Below, one piece after another: positions 13,891-21,418 of a stretch of 25,899 bases of DNA. Both the position numbers and the translations under genes were made by a program. Within the stretch, counting starts at the first letter, position 1; each line of letters opens with the position of its first letter. The notes under the pieces were generated by a model, which saw only the letters and a list, made by a program, of their open reading frames with translations, did not search any database and was not told the origin of the DNA. Source of the stretch: a virus; the IMG/VR virus record IMGVR_UViG_3300022934_002447, positions 1-25,899 of that record, one strand, 5' to 3'.

Positions 13891-14262
13891 ATGTTGGAAG
13901 TCACGCTAAATGAACCAGACGATTTTTTAAAAGTAAGAGAAACTTTAACACGTATTGGTGTAGCTTCTCGTAAAGATAAAAAACTTTTCCAATCATGCCA
14001 TATCCTACATAAACAAGGCCGGTACTTTATTGTACATTTTAAAGAGCTGTTTATGCTAGACGGTAAAAAAGCAAATTTAGAAGAAACAGATATTCAAAGA
14101 CGTAATACAATCGCTACGCTTATGAGTGATTGGGGATTAGTAGAGATTCAAGATCAAACCAAAGCTTCAAATTGTGCTCCATTAAGATTGATTAAAATCT
14201 TACCATACAAAGATAAGAATAATTGGGAGCTTTGTCCAAAGTATAATATTGGAAATAAGTAA
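13891..14262 (+). CDS. regA: RegA translational repressor
   Basis: 123 aa from ATG 13891, preceded by GGAG (13877-13880). This start aligns with T4 RegA (122 aa): MLEVTLNEPDDFLKVRETLTR against MIEITLKKPEDFLKVKETLTR. A GTG at 13852, overlapping gp62, would add 13 residues with no counterpart in T4; it remains possible. Other matches are LFQSCHILHKQGRYFIVHFKE and the C-terminal KYNIGN. RegA binds the initiation region of many early mRNAs, including those of gp44, gp45 and its own, and blocks ribosomes. Its place after the clamp-loader genes is conserved with T4. The stop overlaps the next gene as TAATG. Confidence 0.94.
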   Translation: MLEVTLNEPDDFLKVRETLTRIGVASRKDKKLFQSCHILHKQGRYFIVHFKELFMLDGKKANLEETDIQRRNTIATLMSDWGLVEIQDQTKASNCAPLRLIKILPYKDKNNWELCPKYNIGNK

Positions 14263-14780
14263 TGCTTCCAGAAGGTTTATTGGAATCAATTCAAAACAAA
14301 AAAGCTTTTCATGGCAGGCTAGATCTGCCTGAAAGCGCCTATCCACGATGGGATCAGTTAGTACCATATTTCGACCAATCTTTTTTAAATGGAAATCGAA
14401 GAGCTAGAGATCCACATAAGATTTTCGTAAATGTTGGTGATAATGATTTTCCAATTGTAAGATCTGTAAAGACTGAACTAGGAAAGCTTCTAAGTAGAAC
14501 TGGATTATCATGTCATTGCTATGCTGGATTTAGTCCTAATGCTATTGCCTCTCCACCACACAACGACGGAATGGAAGTTTTCTTTGTAATGATTCAAGGA
14601 TCCATGCCTTGGAAGATATTCGAAAATGGTTGTGACTATTCTGATGAAACGCAAACTTATACATCTAAATCTACATTCTCAAGACGTTTAGTTCAAGGAG
14701 ATTTTGTATATGTTCCAACTGGTGTTTATCATGTAGCTTTACCAGATAGTTCTAGAGTTGGATTTTCTTTCGGCTGGTAG
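14262..14780 (+). CDS. Cupin/JmjC-like 2-oxoglutarate oxygenase, putative
   Basis: 172 aa. The C-terminal half reads like a JmjC/cupin oxygenase: PPHNDGMEVFFVMIQG gives the metal pair H100-x-D102. LVQGDFVYVPTGVYHVAL then gives the distal H157 with the usual 'GD.lyvP.g..H' strand, followed by a closing SRVGFSFGW. Members of this fold hydroxylate proteins, nucleic acids or small molecules; the substrate is unknown. The N-terminal half (LDLPESAYPRWDQL, KIFVNVGDND) is unfamiliar. It starts in the regA stop and is the last gene of the long run that begins at gp55. A T-run (14783-14790) follows, but no convincing hairpin. Confidence 0.72.
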   Translation: MLPEGLLESIQNKKAFHGRLDLPESAYPRWDQLVPYFDQSFLNGNRRARDPHKIFVNVGDNDFPIVRSVKTELGKLLSRTGLSCHCYAGFSPNAIASPPHNDGMEVFFVMIQGSMPWKIFENGCDYSDETQTYTSKSTFSRRLVQGDFVYVPTGVYHVALPDSSRVGFSFGW

Positions 14781-14826
14781 AACTTTTTTTCATAGCGGCT
14801 ATTTACTTTTGGCATAGCTGATACTA

Positions 14827-14834
14827 TATAAATA
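14827..14834 (+). promoter_or_regulatory. T4-type late promoter TATAAATA before hsp20
   Basis: An exact gp55-type late box in the only gene-free stretch of this region (14781-14895). It predicts a transcript start near 14840 and a 5' leader of about 55 nt. A sigma70-like pair, TTTACT (14802) and TATATA (14825) with a 17-bp spacer, overlaps it, so the gene may also be read early. Confidence 0.78.
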
Positions 14835-14836
14835 AT

Positions 14837-14895
14837 AATGTAATGCGGAATGGTCCGGTTACATTTTCATTCTTGCTTGTAAAAAGGAGAAAACT
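14837..14895 (+). promoter_or_regulatory. Candidate ROSE-like RNA thermometer in the hsp20 leader
   Basis: Two hairpins fill the leader. Hairpin 1 (14837-14865) has arms AATGTAA/TTACATT and an inner CGGA/TCCG stem with an ATGG loop. Hairpin 2 (14870-14891) pairs UUCUUGCUU with the Shine-Dalgarno region AAGGAGAA across a 5-nt loop, with one bulged G and one U-G pair. The UUGCU segment facing AGGA is the hallmark of ROSE thermometers, which control small heat-shock genes in proteobacteria. Folding was done by eye; the outer part of hairpin 1 depends on the exact transcript start. Confidence 0.45.
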
Positions 14896-15366
14896 ATGAC
14901 AGGCGTACAATCACTATTCCCACGTTCATCTTTTGTTGGATTTGACCATCTACTCAGTGAACTGGATTATGTAGCAAAACATTCATCAGATAACTATCCC
15001 CCACATAATATTCTAAAGACAGGTGATCATGATTACCTTATTGAATTGGCTGTGGCTGGATTTAGTAAGGACGAACTTAACATTGAAGTTAAGGATCGTA
15101 CACTTACTGTGACAGGTGAACATGTGAGTAAAGGTCGCGAGTACATTCACCGTGGTATTTCCACTAAGAAGTTCAAACGCACCTTTAGGCTGTCCGAACA
15201 CGTAAAAGTAAACGGAGCAGACTTAGTAGACGGAGTATTGTCAGTAGAACTGAAATATGAAGTCCCGGAAGAACTGCGTCCTCGTAAAATCGAAATCGGT
15301 CATTACGAGGAAATAACAAATGACACACATTCAAACAGTAAGCAATTACTTACAGAGTCCGATTGA
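14896..15366 (+). CDS. hsp20: Small heat-shock protein Hsp20 (alpha-crystallin family)
   Basis: 156 aa with a short N-terminal arm (FPRSSFVGFDHLLSEL), then a full alpha-crystallin domain: PPHNILKTGDHDYLIELAVAGFSKDEL, LTVTGEH, and FKRTFRLSEHVKVNGADLVDGVLSVEL. The tail runs through PRKIEIGHYEE, which contains an I-x-I motif (IEI) used for oligomer assembly. Such chaperones hold unfolding proteins; phage copies are near universal in marine T4-like phages and may help virion proteins fold or keep the host alive during infection. AGGAG at 14885-14889 is six bases before ATG and is possibly masked by the leader hairpin. A late promoter lies 62 bases upstream. The last 47 bases overlap the next gene. 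Confidence 0.95.
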   Translation: MTGVQSLFPRSSFVGFDHLLSELDYVAKHSSDNYPPHNILKTGDHDYLIELAVAGFSKDELNIEVKDRTLTVTGEHVSKGREYIHRGISTKKFKRTFRLSEHVKVNGADLVDGVLSVELKYEVPEELRPRKIEIGHYEEITNDTHSNSKQLLTESD

Positions 15367-15577
15367 GGGCTTATTCGACCTATTCAAATCATTCATGAAA
15401 ATGCGTGAGGAGAATGCAAAAATTCGTGCAACGATCAAAGAGCTGAACAAGCTATCAGACAGAGAGTTGAACGATATTGGAATCGCACGAGGCGATATCT
15501 ATTCAGTAGCACACGACGATCCTTCACTTCGTCGTTCTGCAGCAAACACAAACTCTAATCTAAAGGGGTGGGTGTAA
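15320..15577 (+). CDS. DUF1127-domain small protein
   Basis: 85 aa; ATG 15320 has GAGG nine bases upstream, inside the hsp20 gene. The C-terminal half, NKLSDRELNDIGIARGDIYSVA (in pieces, from about residue 43), is the DUF1127 signature 'L.dreL.DIGlsR.dI'. The N-terminal half (IEGLFDLFKSFMKMREENAKIR) is an amphipathic helix. DUF1127 proteins are small Arg-containing proteins frequent in alpha- and gammaproteobacteria; some bind RNA or take part in phosphate and stress regulation. In a phage this may modulate host RNA metabolism, but that is inference. It is coupled to hsp20 (47-base overlap) and to the next gene (TAATG), so it shares the late promoter and possibly the heat response. Confidence 0.8.
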   Translation: MTHIQTVSNYLQSPIEGLFDLFKSFMKMREENAKIRATIKELNKLSDRELNDIGIARGDIYSVAHDDPSLRRSAANTNSNLKGWV

Positions 15578-15759
15578 TGGCTTTTTATACTGAAACAGTA
15601 GTTATTGATCATCGTTCGTACTTCCAAAAACTTTGGGCTGGTTTTAAAAACTGGTGTGAAGTAGTTGGATATAGCAGAGCAGCTGCGCACTTAGCATCTC
15701 AAGGATACTATGAGGAAGCTAAGAATTGCATGGAGCAGATTGCAAAGCTGAAAAGCTAA
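15577..15759 (+). CDS. Small protein, 60 aa, related in style to proteobacterial DUF1127 neighbours
   Basis: Starts at ATG 15577 in the TAATG junction with the DUF1127 gene, behind an AAGGGG Shine-Dalgarno. It has an N-terminal helix (FQKLWAGFKNWCEVVGYSRAAAH) and a second helix, LASQGYYEEAKNCMEQIAKL. The 'RAAAHLASQGYYEEAK' part resembles short alphaproteobacterial proteins that carry 'RAA.ELa..Gy.eeA'. I cannot give it a function. No membrane segment is evident. Position and spacing suggest that it works with, or at least is expressed with, the DUF1127 protein and Hsp20. Confidence 0.7.
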   Translation: MAFYTETVVIDHRSYFQKLWAGFKNWCEVVGYSRAAAHLASQGYYEEAKNCMEQIAKLKS

Positions 15760-15776
15760 TAGAAGAATCTTAGCAG

Positions 15777-15795
15777 AGGGGCTGTAATGGCCCCT
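15777..15795 (+). other. GC-rich hairpin between two small late genes
   Basis: AGGGGC and GCCCCT form a 6-bp stem with a 7-nt loop, 31 bases before the next start codon. There is no T-run behind it. It could be an mRNA processing or stability element within the hsp20 unit. Confidence 0.45.
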
Positions 15796-15825
15796 TCGAT
15801 CACAACACAGACACAGGAGAATATT

Positions 15826-16056
15826 ATGTCTAATCCTTATCAAATTCGTACTGACGTTCTAGCAATGGCAAAAGATATGCTAGACAAACAATACGATACG
15901 CAAATGAAAGTTGCGCAGACTATGTTCGAAGCAAATAAAGAGAACATGGAACTGGCGACCGAAGCATGGAATAAATACATCCCTAAAATGTATACTATGG
16001 AAGAAGTGATGGAAAAAGCCAACGAAATGTACTCATTCATTTCAGAAAAAAAATAA
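15826..16056 (+). CDS. Small helical protein, 76 aa, unknown function
   Basis: ATG 15826 has AGGAG (15815-15819) six bases upstream; an earlier in-frame ATG at 15787 lies within the hairpin and lacks a ribosome site. The protein is almost all helix and highly charged: MAKDMLDKQYDTQMKVAQTM, then ENMELATEAWNKYIPKMYTMEEVMEKANEMYSFI. Small proteins of this look recur in T4-like marine phages near the polymerase gene, but I know of no established role. It is the last gene of the hsp20 unit, directly followed by a terminator. The separate strong Shine-Dalgarno points to high expression. Confidence 0.75.
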   Translation: MSNPYQIRTDVLAMAKDMLDKQYDTQMKVAQTMFEANKENMELATEAWNKYIPKMYTMEEVMEKANEMYSFISEKK

Positions 16057-16061
16057 ATTTA

Positions 16062-16085
16062 GGGGGTTTACAAACCCCCTTTTTT
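16062..16085 (+). terminator. Rho-independent terminator with a promoter -35 box in its loop
   Basis: GGGGGTT/AACCCCC forms a 7-bp stem around TACA, followed by six T residues (16080-16085). The loop and its flanks spell TTTACA (16067-16072), the -35 box of the gp43 promoter. It closes the hsp20 unit. Confidence 0.88.
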
Positions 16086-16095
16086 ATGTTAGAAT
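16067..16095 (+). promoter_or_regulatory. Sigma70-like promoter for gp43, overlapping the terminator
   Basis: TTTACA (16067-16072), 17 bp, TAGAAT (16090-16095), with TG at 16087-16088 as an extended -10. Hexamers and spacing equal those before gp55. The predicted start is about 15 bases before the gp43 ATG, leaving a very short leader with GGAGG (16108-16112). Confidence 0.65.
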
Positions 16096-16116
16096 AACCT
16101 CAACACTGGAGGTTTT

Positions 16117-18660
16117 ATGGCATTCTATACATCAGTAAACCGTTATGGTAATTCTATCTTGTATCGTGGATACAGCGACAACGGTTCACCAATTACAACT
16201 AAATACAAATTTGCTCCTACACTATACTTACCTGTCAAAGAAGAATCAAACACTAAATCTCTCTTCGGGCACAATCTCAAAACTGTCAAGTTTGATAGTA
16301 TGCGTGAAGCAAAAGACTTTATTGAAATGTACAAAGACACTGACAACTTCAGTATCTTTGGTACCACTAACTATATCCATCAGTTTATTACTGAGAAGTT
16401 TCCTAAGGACATTCAATTTAATATCAAAGATGTGAATGTAGTAAACTTTGATATTGAGGTGGCTTCTGACGATGGATTTCCTACACCGGAAGAAGCTGCA
16501 TATCCAATTATCTCTATTGCTCTAAAATCAAGTAAATCTTCTGTATATCAGGTCTGGGGTCTAGACTCTTATGATCCTGAGAAATCAGAAGTAGATATGC
16601 GTGGCGATCTTATTCAATATCATCAATGTGAAACAGAACAAGAACTATTAACTAAGTTTCTTGCTTATTGGATGAAGAACTATCCAGATGTAATTACTGG
16701 TTGGAACTGTCGTTTCTTTGATATTCCATATGTGGTGAACCGTATTTCTTTAATTGGTTCTGAAACTGCAGCCAAGCGTCTTTCTCCTTGGGGTATGGTA
16801 AATGAACGTAATGTAAAGTCAATGAACCGTGAGCTACCAGCATATGAAATTGTTGGTATTCAACAGGCGGATTATCTAGAGCTATTTAAGAAGTTTGGTT
16901 ATTCTTATGGCGCTCAAGAATCCTATAAACTAGATCATATTGGTTATGTTGTACTTGGTGAACGTAAACTATCGTATGATGAACATGGTAATCTCTATAC
17001 TCTGTATAAAGAAGACCACCAAAAGTTTATTGACTATAATATCAAAGACGTTCAACTCGTAGATCGTATTGACCAAAAGATGGGATTGATCTCATTGGCT
17101 TTGACTATGGCATACAAAGGCGGCGTCAATGTTGGTGATACCTTTGGCACTACGAATATTTGGGAATCAATTATCTATCGCCGGTTGTTAAGCAAAAAGA
17201 TTATTTCACCTGTAAAACAAATTGATAAAGTTCCGTATGCTGTGGTTGGTAATCCAGAATCTGAACGTAAGTCAATTGCCGGTGGTTATGTAAAAGATCC
17301 ACATGTTGGTGCTCATGATTGGGTAGTATCTTTCGACTTGAACTCTCTATATCCTAATATTATTGTTCAACAGAATATTTCACCAGAGACTCTATGTAAA
17401 GATTACACCATACGCTTTCCACAAGGCGTAGATTATTATCTTTTCGACCATGATCGAACAAGGCAAGTTGATGATACATACGCTCTCGCCTCATCTGGTG
17501 TGCCCTTTGACCGGTCTAAGCAGGGCATTATCCCTGAATTGATTGTGGACTACTATGCAGAACGGAAAACCATTAAACGCCAAATGCTTGATGCTCAGTC
17601 CGAATATGAGAAGACAAAAGACAAATCTCTAGAGTCAAAGATTAATCAGCTTGAAAATAATCAGATGGCTATTAAGATCCTACTCAATAGTTTATATGGC
17701 GCATTGGCGAATAAGTACTTCAAGTATTTCGATAATGCTTTGGCTGAATCGGTTACCTTGACTGGCCAGACTGTGATTCGTTGGGCAGAAAAAGCTATCA
17801 ATGAAGAAATGAATAAGTTGCTTTCATCTGACAAAGACTATGTCATTGCAATTGATACTGACTCTGTTTATATTAACATGGGTCCATTGGTTCAGAAGTT
17901 TAATCCAAACGATCCTGTAAAGTTCTTAGATAAAATCTGTCAAGACCATTTTGAAAAAGTATTAGCAAAAGCATACGATGAATTCTATCATGTAATGAAT
18001 GGTTACACTCCTCGTATGGAAATGGCTCGTGAAGTCATTGCTGATCGTGGCATCTGGACAGCAAAGAAACGATACATTCTGAACGTACATAACTCTGAAG
18101 GCGTACAGTATGCTGAGCCAAAACTCAAGATGATGGGCATTGAAGCTATCAAGTCTTCTACACCTGAAGTGGTACGTGATAAGTTCAAAGAAATATTTAA
18201 AGTAATTATCAATGGTACTGAATCAGACACACAGAAATTTATTTCTAATTTCAAGTCTGAATTTAGTAAGCTTCCACCTGAAGCTATAGCATTTCCACGT
18301 GGTGTTTCTGAAGTTGACAAATGGAAAGATCGTAAAGATATCTATAGTAAAGGTACGCCGATTCATGTCCGTGGTTCTTTGTTATACAACTACTATTTGA
18401 AACAAAACAATTTAGAAAAAAAGTATGAATCAATAAAGAACGGTGAAAAGATTAAATTTGTTTATCTTAAAGTGCCTAATGTTATCAAAGAAAACGTTGT
18501 TTCATTTCCAGGTGTCTTACCAAAAGAATTTGATTTACATACATATATAGATTATAATTTGATGTTTGAAAAAACATTTATTGAACCACTGCGACCGGTT
18601 CTTGATGCTGTTGAATGGAGCCCAGAACCTAAAGCCACATTGGAGGATTTTTTTGTTTGA
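16117..18660 (+). CDS. gp43: gp43 replicative DNA polymerase (family B)
   Basis: 847 aa (T4: 898), complete. 3'-5' exonuclease: FDIE with D112 and E114, the same numbers as the T4 catalytic pair; [14 protein letters not shown] (Exo II); and [10 protein letters not shown] (Exo III). Polymerase: [12 protein letters not shown] with D407 (motif A), [16 protein letters not shown] (motif B), and DTDS with D580 and D582 (motif C), then KKRYIL. The C-terminal LEDFFV is a hydrophobic tail of the kind that binds the gp45 clamp. The protein copies both strands with gp45, gp44/62 and gp41. It starts its own transcription unit from the promoter at 16067. The stop overlaps the next gene's TTG. Confidence 0.97.
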   Translation: MAFYTSVNRYGNSILYRGYSDNGSPITTKYKFAPTLYLPVKEESNTKSLFGHNLKTVKFDSMREAKDFIEMYKDTDNFSIFGTTNYIHQFITEKFPKDIQFNIKDVNVVNFDIEVASDDGFPTPEEAAYPIISIALKSSKSSVYQVWGLDSYDPEKSEVDMRGDLIQYHQCETEQELLTKFLAYWMKNYPDVITGWNCRFFDIPYVVNRISLIGSETAAKRLSPWGMVNERNVKSMNRELPAYEIVGIQQADYLELFKKFGYSYGAQESYKLDHIGYVVLGERKLSYDEHGNLYTLYKEDHQKFIDYNIKDVQLVDRIDQKMGLISLALTMAYKGGVNVGDTFGTTNIWESIIYRRLLSKKIISPVKQIDKVPYAVVGNPESERKSIAGGYVKDPHVGAHDWVVSFDLNSLYPNIIVQQNISPETLCKDYTIRFPQGVDYYLFDHDRTRQVDDTYALASSGVPFDRSKQGIIPELIVDYYAERKTIKRQMLDAQSEYEKTKDKSLESKINQLENNQMAIKILLNSLYGALANKYFKYFDNALAESVTLTGQTVIRWAEKAINEEMNKLLSSDKDYVIAIDTDSVYINMGPLVQKFNPNDPVKFLDKICQDHFEKVLAKAYDEFYHVMNGYTPRMEMAREVIADRGIWTAKKRYILNVHNSEGVQYAEPKLKMMGIEAIKSSTPEVVRDKFKEIFKVIINGTESDTQKFISNFKSEFSKLPPEAIAFPRGVSEVDKWKDRKDIYSKGTPIHVRGSLLYNYYLKQNNLEKKYESIKNGEKIKFVYLKVPNVIKENVVSFPGVLPKEFDLHTYIDYNLMFEKTFIEPLRPVLDAVEWSPEPKATLEDFFV

Positions 18661-19244
18661 ACAAGTTACCATATTCCGTCTTTATTGGGCGTGCGAGGGG
18701 GTTCGGTGGGTCCCTCCCACCTTCTGAAGAGATAGCAGATATGTTTACATATCTACAAGAAAACTATGAACCCAAACGTATACTGGAGTTTGGGTTTAAC
18801 TTCGGGCATTCAGCCACATGGTTTTTAAGAGCCTTTCCCGATGTAATATTTAAGTCATATGATCCTAAAGAGAGAACTGTAGGCGAAGAAAAGATTTGGC
18901 GCCAGTTTGCAAAACATTATAAATCTAGATTTAAGTTTCAAGCTGGGTTCTCTGCGGAAGCTAGACGAAGAGAAGACCCAGGTATCTACGACATGATCTT
19001 TATTGATGGAGGTCACACGTTTGGTGCAGTGTATGATGACATTGAGACTGCGCTCATGTTAAAGATTCCTATCCTTTTAATTGATAACATGGAACTCGAA
19101 CCACAACAAAAAGCTGTAAATGCTTGGAGTCAAAATCTACAGTTTACAAAACAATTCAAATATGTTACAATTAATACTGATGGAAATATTTATGAAAGAT
19201 ATGTGAATTTATATAATGTACTCTCTTACGATATTCAAAAGTAG
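18657..19244 (+). CDS. Class I SAM-dependent methyltransferase, putative
   Basis: 195 aa starting at TTG 18657, four bases inside the gp43 end, with GGAGGA (18642-18647) nine bases upstream; no ATG fits. The Rossmann methyltransferase core is seen: [16 protein letters not shown] (motif I, the SAM-binding loop, about residue 42), VIFKSYDP (motif II acidic end), and [20 protein letters not shown] (motif IV, about residue 112), then ILLIDNM. The IDGGH pattern is typical of the Methyltransf_24 group, which methylates sugars and small molecules. The substrate is unknown; with the sugar-nucleotide genes nearby, a sugar target is conceivable. The last 29 bases overlap the next gene. Confidence 0.8.
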   Translation: MNKLPYSVFIGRARGFGGSLPPSEEIADMFTYLQENYEPKRILEFGFNFGHSATWFLRAFPDVIFKSYDPKERTVGEEKIWRQFAKHYKSRFKFQAGFSAEARRREDPGIYDMIFIDGGHTFGAVYDDIETALMLKIPILLIDNMELEPQQKAVNAWSQNLQFTKQFKYVTINTDGNIYERYVNLYNVLSYDIQK

Positions 19245-20154
19245 ATATGATAACAAAACTCATAGGCGGCTTGACTTTGGCAGTTGGGCTGCCTTTGAAA
19301 GTTTCATATATAAATTATCAGAACGACAATTGAAGGGAAAACTTGATGCTGAACTTATATCACCAGCTACTTATTTACCTAATACGACTAGAGCAAACAA
19401 GAATGTTGTTACTTGGGGATCTTGGTGCGCTGTTGACGTTGACGATCATGAATTTGCAGGTAACCTAGAAAGCGAACTCAAGTCGCGTTATGGCGAACAT
19501 ACCTTTGTATGTTATAGTACTGCAAGTAGTACAGATGAAACTCCAAAGTTTCGGTTAGTCTTTCCATTAACTGAACCAATTGCATCTGATCGTATTAAAC
19601 ATTTCTGGTTTGCTTTAAACTCTGAACTAGAATCAATTGGAGATAAACAAACAAAAGACTTATCTCGTATGTATTATGTACCAGCTAATTATGATGGTGC
19701 GAATAACTTTGTATTCTCAAATAAAGATGGTAAGCATATAGAACCAGATGCTCTTATGGCTAAATGGGAATACAACGAGAAGCAAAACAGCAAAGACTTT
19801 CTTGACAGATTACCAGATGCTTGGAAAGAACAGATAATTGAGTACCGTAAAACCAAGCTAAATAATACTGATTACGTTTGGTCTGGTTACAGAGATTGTC
19901 CATTTTGGCCAAAGAACTTAGCGGCTGAATATATCTCAATATCAAATACTGGTTGGTATAGTCAAATGTATCGTATTATGATAGCCATTGCTGGTAAAGC
20001 TGTAGAACGTGGTTATCCTATTACGGCTCAACAAATAGTACAACTATGTCAAGAGTTTGATAGAGAAACTGGTAATTGGTATGAGAATAGACCAATGGAA
20101 ACAGAAGCGAATAATGCATTAGAATATGCATATAAGCATGGAGTGATACAGTGA
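19216..20154 (+). CDS. Archaeo-eukaryotic primase (AEP)-like protein, putative
   Basis: 312 aa. The middle of the N-terminal half resembles the primase-like domain found at the start of phage and plasmid replication proteins. SWCAVDVDDHEF supplies an hhDhD acidic pair (D74, D76), then CYSTASSTDETPKFRLVFPL (100-118) gives the 'ySTxSsxxxxpkxRlvxPl' block. LSRMYYVPANYDGANN follows, as the 'R..Y.P...' block does in those proteins. T4-type phages normally prime with the gp61 TOPRIM primase, so an AEP-like protein beside the polymerase would be an extra or different priming activity. The C-terminal half (from about 200) is unfamiliar and helical. It may be a DNA-binding relic without catalysis. The overlap with the methyltransferase gene is 29 bases. 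Confidence 0.62.
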   Translation: MYSLTIFKSRYDNKTHRRLDFGSWAAFESFIYKLSERQLKGKLDAELISPATYLPNTTRANKNVVTWGSWCAVDVDDHEFAGNLESELKSRYGEHTFVCYSTASSTDETPKFRLVFPLTEPIASDRIKHFWFALNSELESIGDKQTKDLSRMYYVPANYDGANNFVFSNKDGKHIEPDALMAKWEYNEKQNSKDFLDRLPDAWKEQIIEYRKTKLNNTDYVWSGYRDCPFWPKNLAAEYISISNTGWYSQMYRIMIAIAGKAVERGYPITAQQIVQLCQEFDRETGNWYENRPMETEANNALEYAYKHGVIQ

Positions 20155-20393
20155 ATGAGTTTAAAATTGGCATATTTAATCTTTTAAAAAAAATAATAGG
20201 TGGTAGTAGCGTTACACTGGCTGTAATTTATACGTTGGGCCATATTATAATTGCCATGACTTGTAATTATTTAATTACTGGTGCTAGATTAGATTTAGCA
20301 GCTGTTGATGCATTAATAGAACCTATTATAAACGGTTTTTGGTTTTATGCTTTACATAAGATTTGGAAAGGATTTCAGAATGAAAGCAGGTAA
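20151..20393 (+). CDS. Small inner-membrane protein (DUF2061-like)
   Basis: 80 aa from GTG 20151, in a GTGA junction with the previous stop, with GGAG seven bases upstream. Two hydrophobic helices are visible: about residues 19-43 (SSVTLAVIYTLGHIIIAMTCNYLI) read in pieces, and about 55-70. The ending EPIINGFWFYALHKIWKGF fits DUF2061, a family of small two-helix membrane proteins with a 'E...K...Yy.HE..W' C-terminus. The role of DUF2061 is unknown. Basic residues at both ends suggest that both termini face the cytoplasm. It could be a lysis-independent membrane modifier. The following cupin gene starts inside its last codons. Confidence 0.68.
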   Translation: MNEFKIGIFNLLKKIIGGSSVTLAVIYTLGHIIIAMTCNYLITGARLDLAAVDALIEPIINGFWFYALHKIWKGFQNESR

Positions 20394-20727
20394 GGTTTGG
20401 GGCACCACCGAACTAATTGAAGCGAATGGTGCATTGGAATTTCATCGTATTGAGATGGAAAAGGGTGGTGTATGTTCAAAGCACCTTCATCGTTATAAAT
20501 GGAATGGCTTCTACGTAGAAGAAGGTCAGATGCTGGTTCGCACATGGCAACGAGATTATGACTTGGTTGATGAGACTATTTTAAATCCAGGTGACTATCA
20601 TAAAGTTAAACCTGGTCTATATCATCAGTTTGAGTGTCTCGAATCTGGTATTGCGTATGAGCTATACTGGGCTGAGTTTAACCATAACGATATTGTTCGA
20701 GAGACTGTAGGACATGCAGGGAATTAA
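20380..20727 (+). CDS. Cupin-domain protein
   Basis: 115 aa from ATG 20380, which has AAGGA seven bases upstream; an upstream in-frame start at 20347 lies inside the previous gene. Single cupin: motif 1 GGVCSKHLHRYKWNGFYVEEG, read in two parts, gives two His ligands (HLH) but Asn where the usual Glu stands. Motif 2 is NPGDYHKVKPGLYHQFE, with the last His. Such cupins bind a metal and include sugar isomerases, epimerase-like sugar enzymes and sensors. With phosphomannomutase directly behind (14-base overlap), a mannose- or sugar-phosphate-related role is plausible but unproven. Confidence 0.78.
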   Translation: MKAGKVWGTTELIEANGALEFHRIEMEKGGVCSKHLHRYKWNGFYVEEGQMLVRTWQRDYDLVDETILNPGDYHKVKPGLYHQFECLESGIAYELYWAEFNHNDIVRETVGHAGN

Positions 20728-21418
20728 ATATATCTTTGATATAGATGGTACACTTACACCATCACGTGGAACTATGGATCCGAATTTCAAATCTTGGTTC
20801 TTAGACTTTATGAAATATAATACAGTTTACTTTGTAACTGGTAGTGATAAGAAAAAAACTTTAGAACAAGTTGGAACAAGGGTTTACAACGAAGCAAAAC
20901 TGGTGTATAATTGTTCTGGTAATGATGTTTGGAAAGGCGATAAAAATATCCGATCTGGCATCTTTCACTTACCGCCCGAACTAGAAGAAGATTTGAATAA
21001 TATTCTAAATGATTCTAAGTTCTATAGAAAGACTGGATTGCATATTGATACGCGCCCTGGTCTTGTTAACTTTAGTATTGTTGGTCGTAATTGCAACCTT
21101 GAAGATCGTGTTATGTATAAACAATGGGATGAACATAAAAACGAAAGACGAGAAATTGCAGAAGTCTTGTCTGAGAAATATCCATCACTTCGCTTTGACG
21201 TGGCTGGAGAAACAGGCATAGATATTACGCCAGCTGGTTCTGATAAATCTCAGATCTTAGTAGATTTTGAAGACATTAAAGACATTATGTTCTTTGGCGA
21301 TAAAATGGAACCCGGTGGTAATGATTACACATTATCTCTAGCAGTATCACGAGGTGGTGGCGTAATCCATCAAGTAAAAAATTGGGAAGGTACATGGAAA
21401 ATTCTAAAAGAGTTGTAG
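20714..21418 (+). CDS. Eukaryotic-type phosphomannomutase-like HAD hydrolase
   Basis: 234 aa. HAD core: D9-I-D11-G-T (motif I), VTGSDKKK (T42, motif II, with K for motif III) and FFGDKMEPGGND (D196, D204, motif IV). The cap domain contains NFSIVGRNCNLEDR, and near the end of it DITPAGSDKSQ. These are the phosphate-binding RNC and 'D..P.G.DK' segments of human PMM1/PMM2-type enzymes, which convert mannose-6-phosphate to mannose-1-phosphate. The combination of GRNC and FFGDK..PGGND is diagnostic of that family rather than of bacterial ManB (a different fold). Length is slightly below the usual 245-260. It overlaps the cupin and the nucleotidyltransferase gene, suggesting one pathway. Confidence 0.85.
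   Translation: MQGIKYIFDIDGTLTPSRGTMDPNFKSWFLDFMKYNTVYFVTGSDKKKTLEQVGTRVYNEAKLVYNCSGNDVWKGDKNIRSGIFHLPPELEEDLNNILNDSKFYRKTGLHIDTRPGLVNFSIVGRNCNLEDRVMYKQWDEHKNERREIAEVLSEKYPSLRFDVAGETGIDITPAGSDKSQILVDFEDIKDIMFFGDKMEPGGNDYTLSLAVSRGGGVIHQVKNWEGTWKILKEL

Noticed and set aside
14781-14826. Terminator after the JmjC-like gene
   Set aside because: There is an eight-T run but no stable stem before it, and the short ATAG/CTAT repeat after it is too weak.
15787-15825. Upstream ATG for the 76-aa gene
   Set aside because: It lies in a hairpin without a ribosome site, whereas ATG 15826 has AGGAG at ideal distance.
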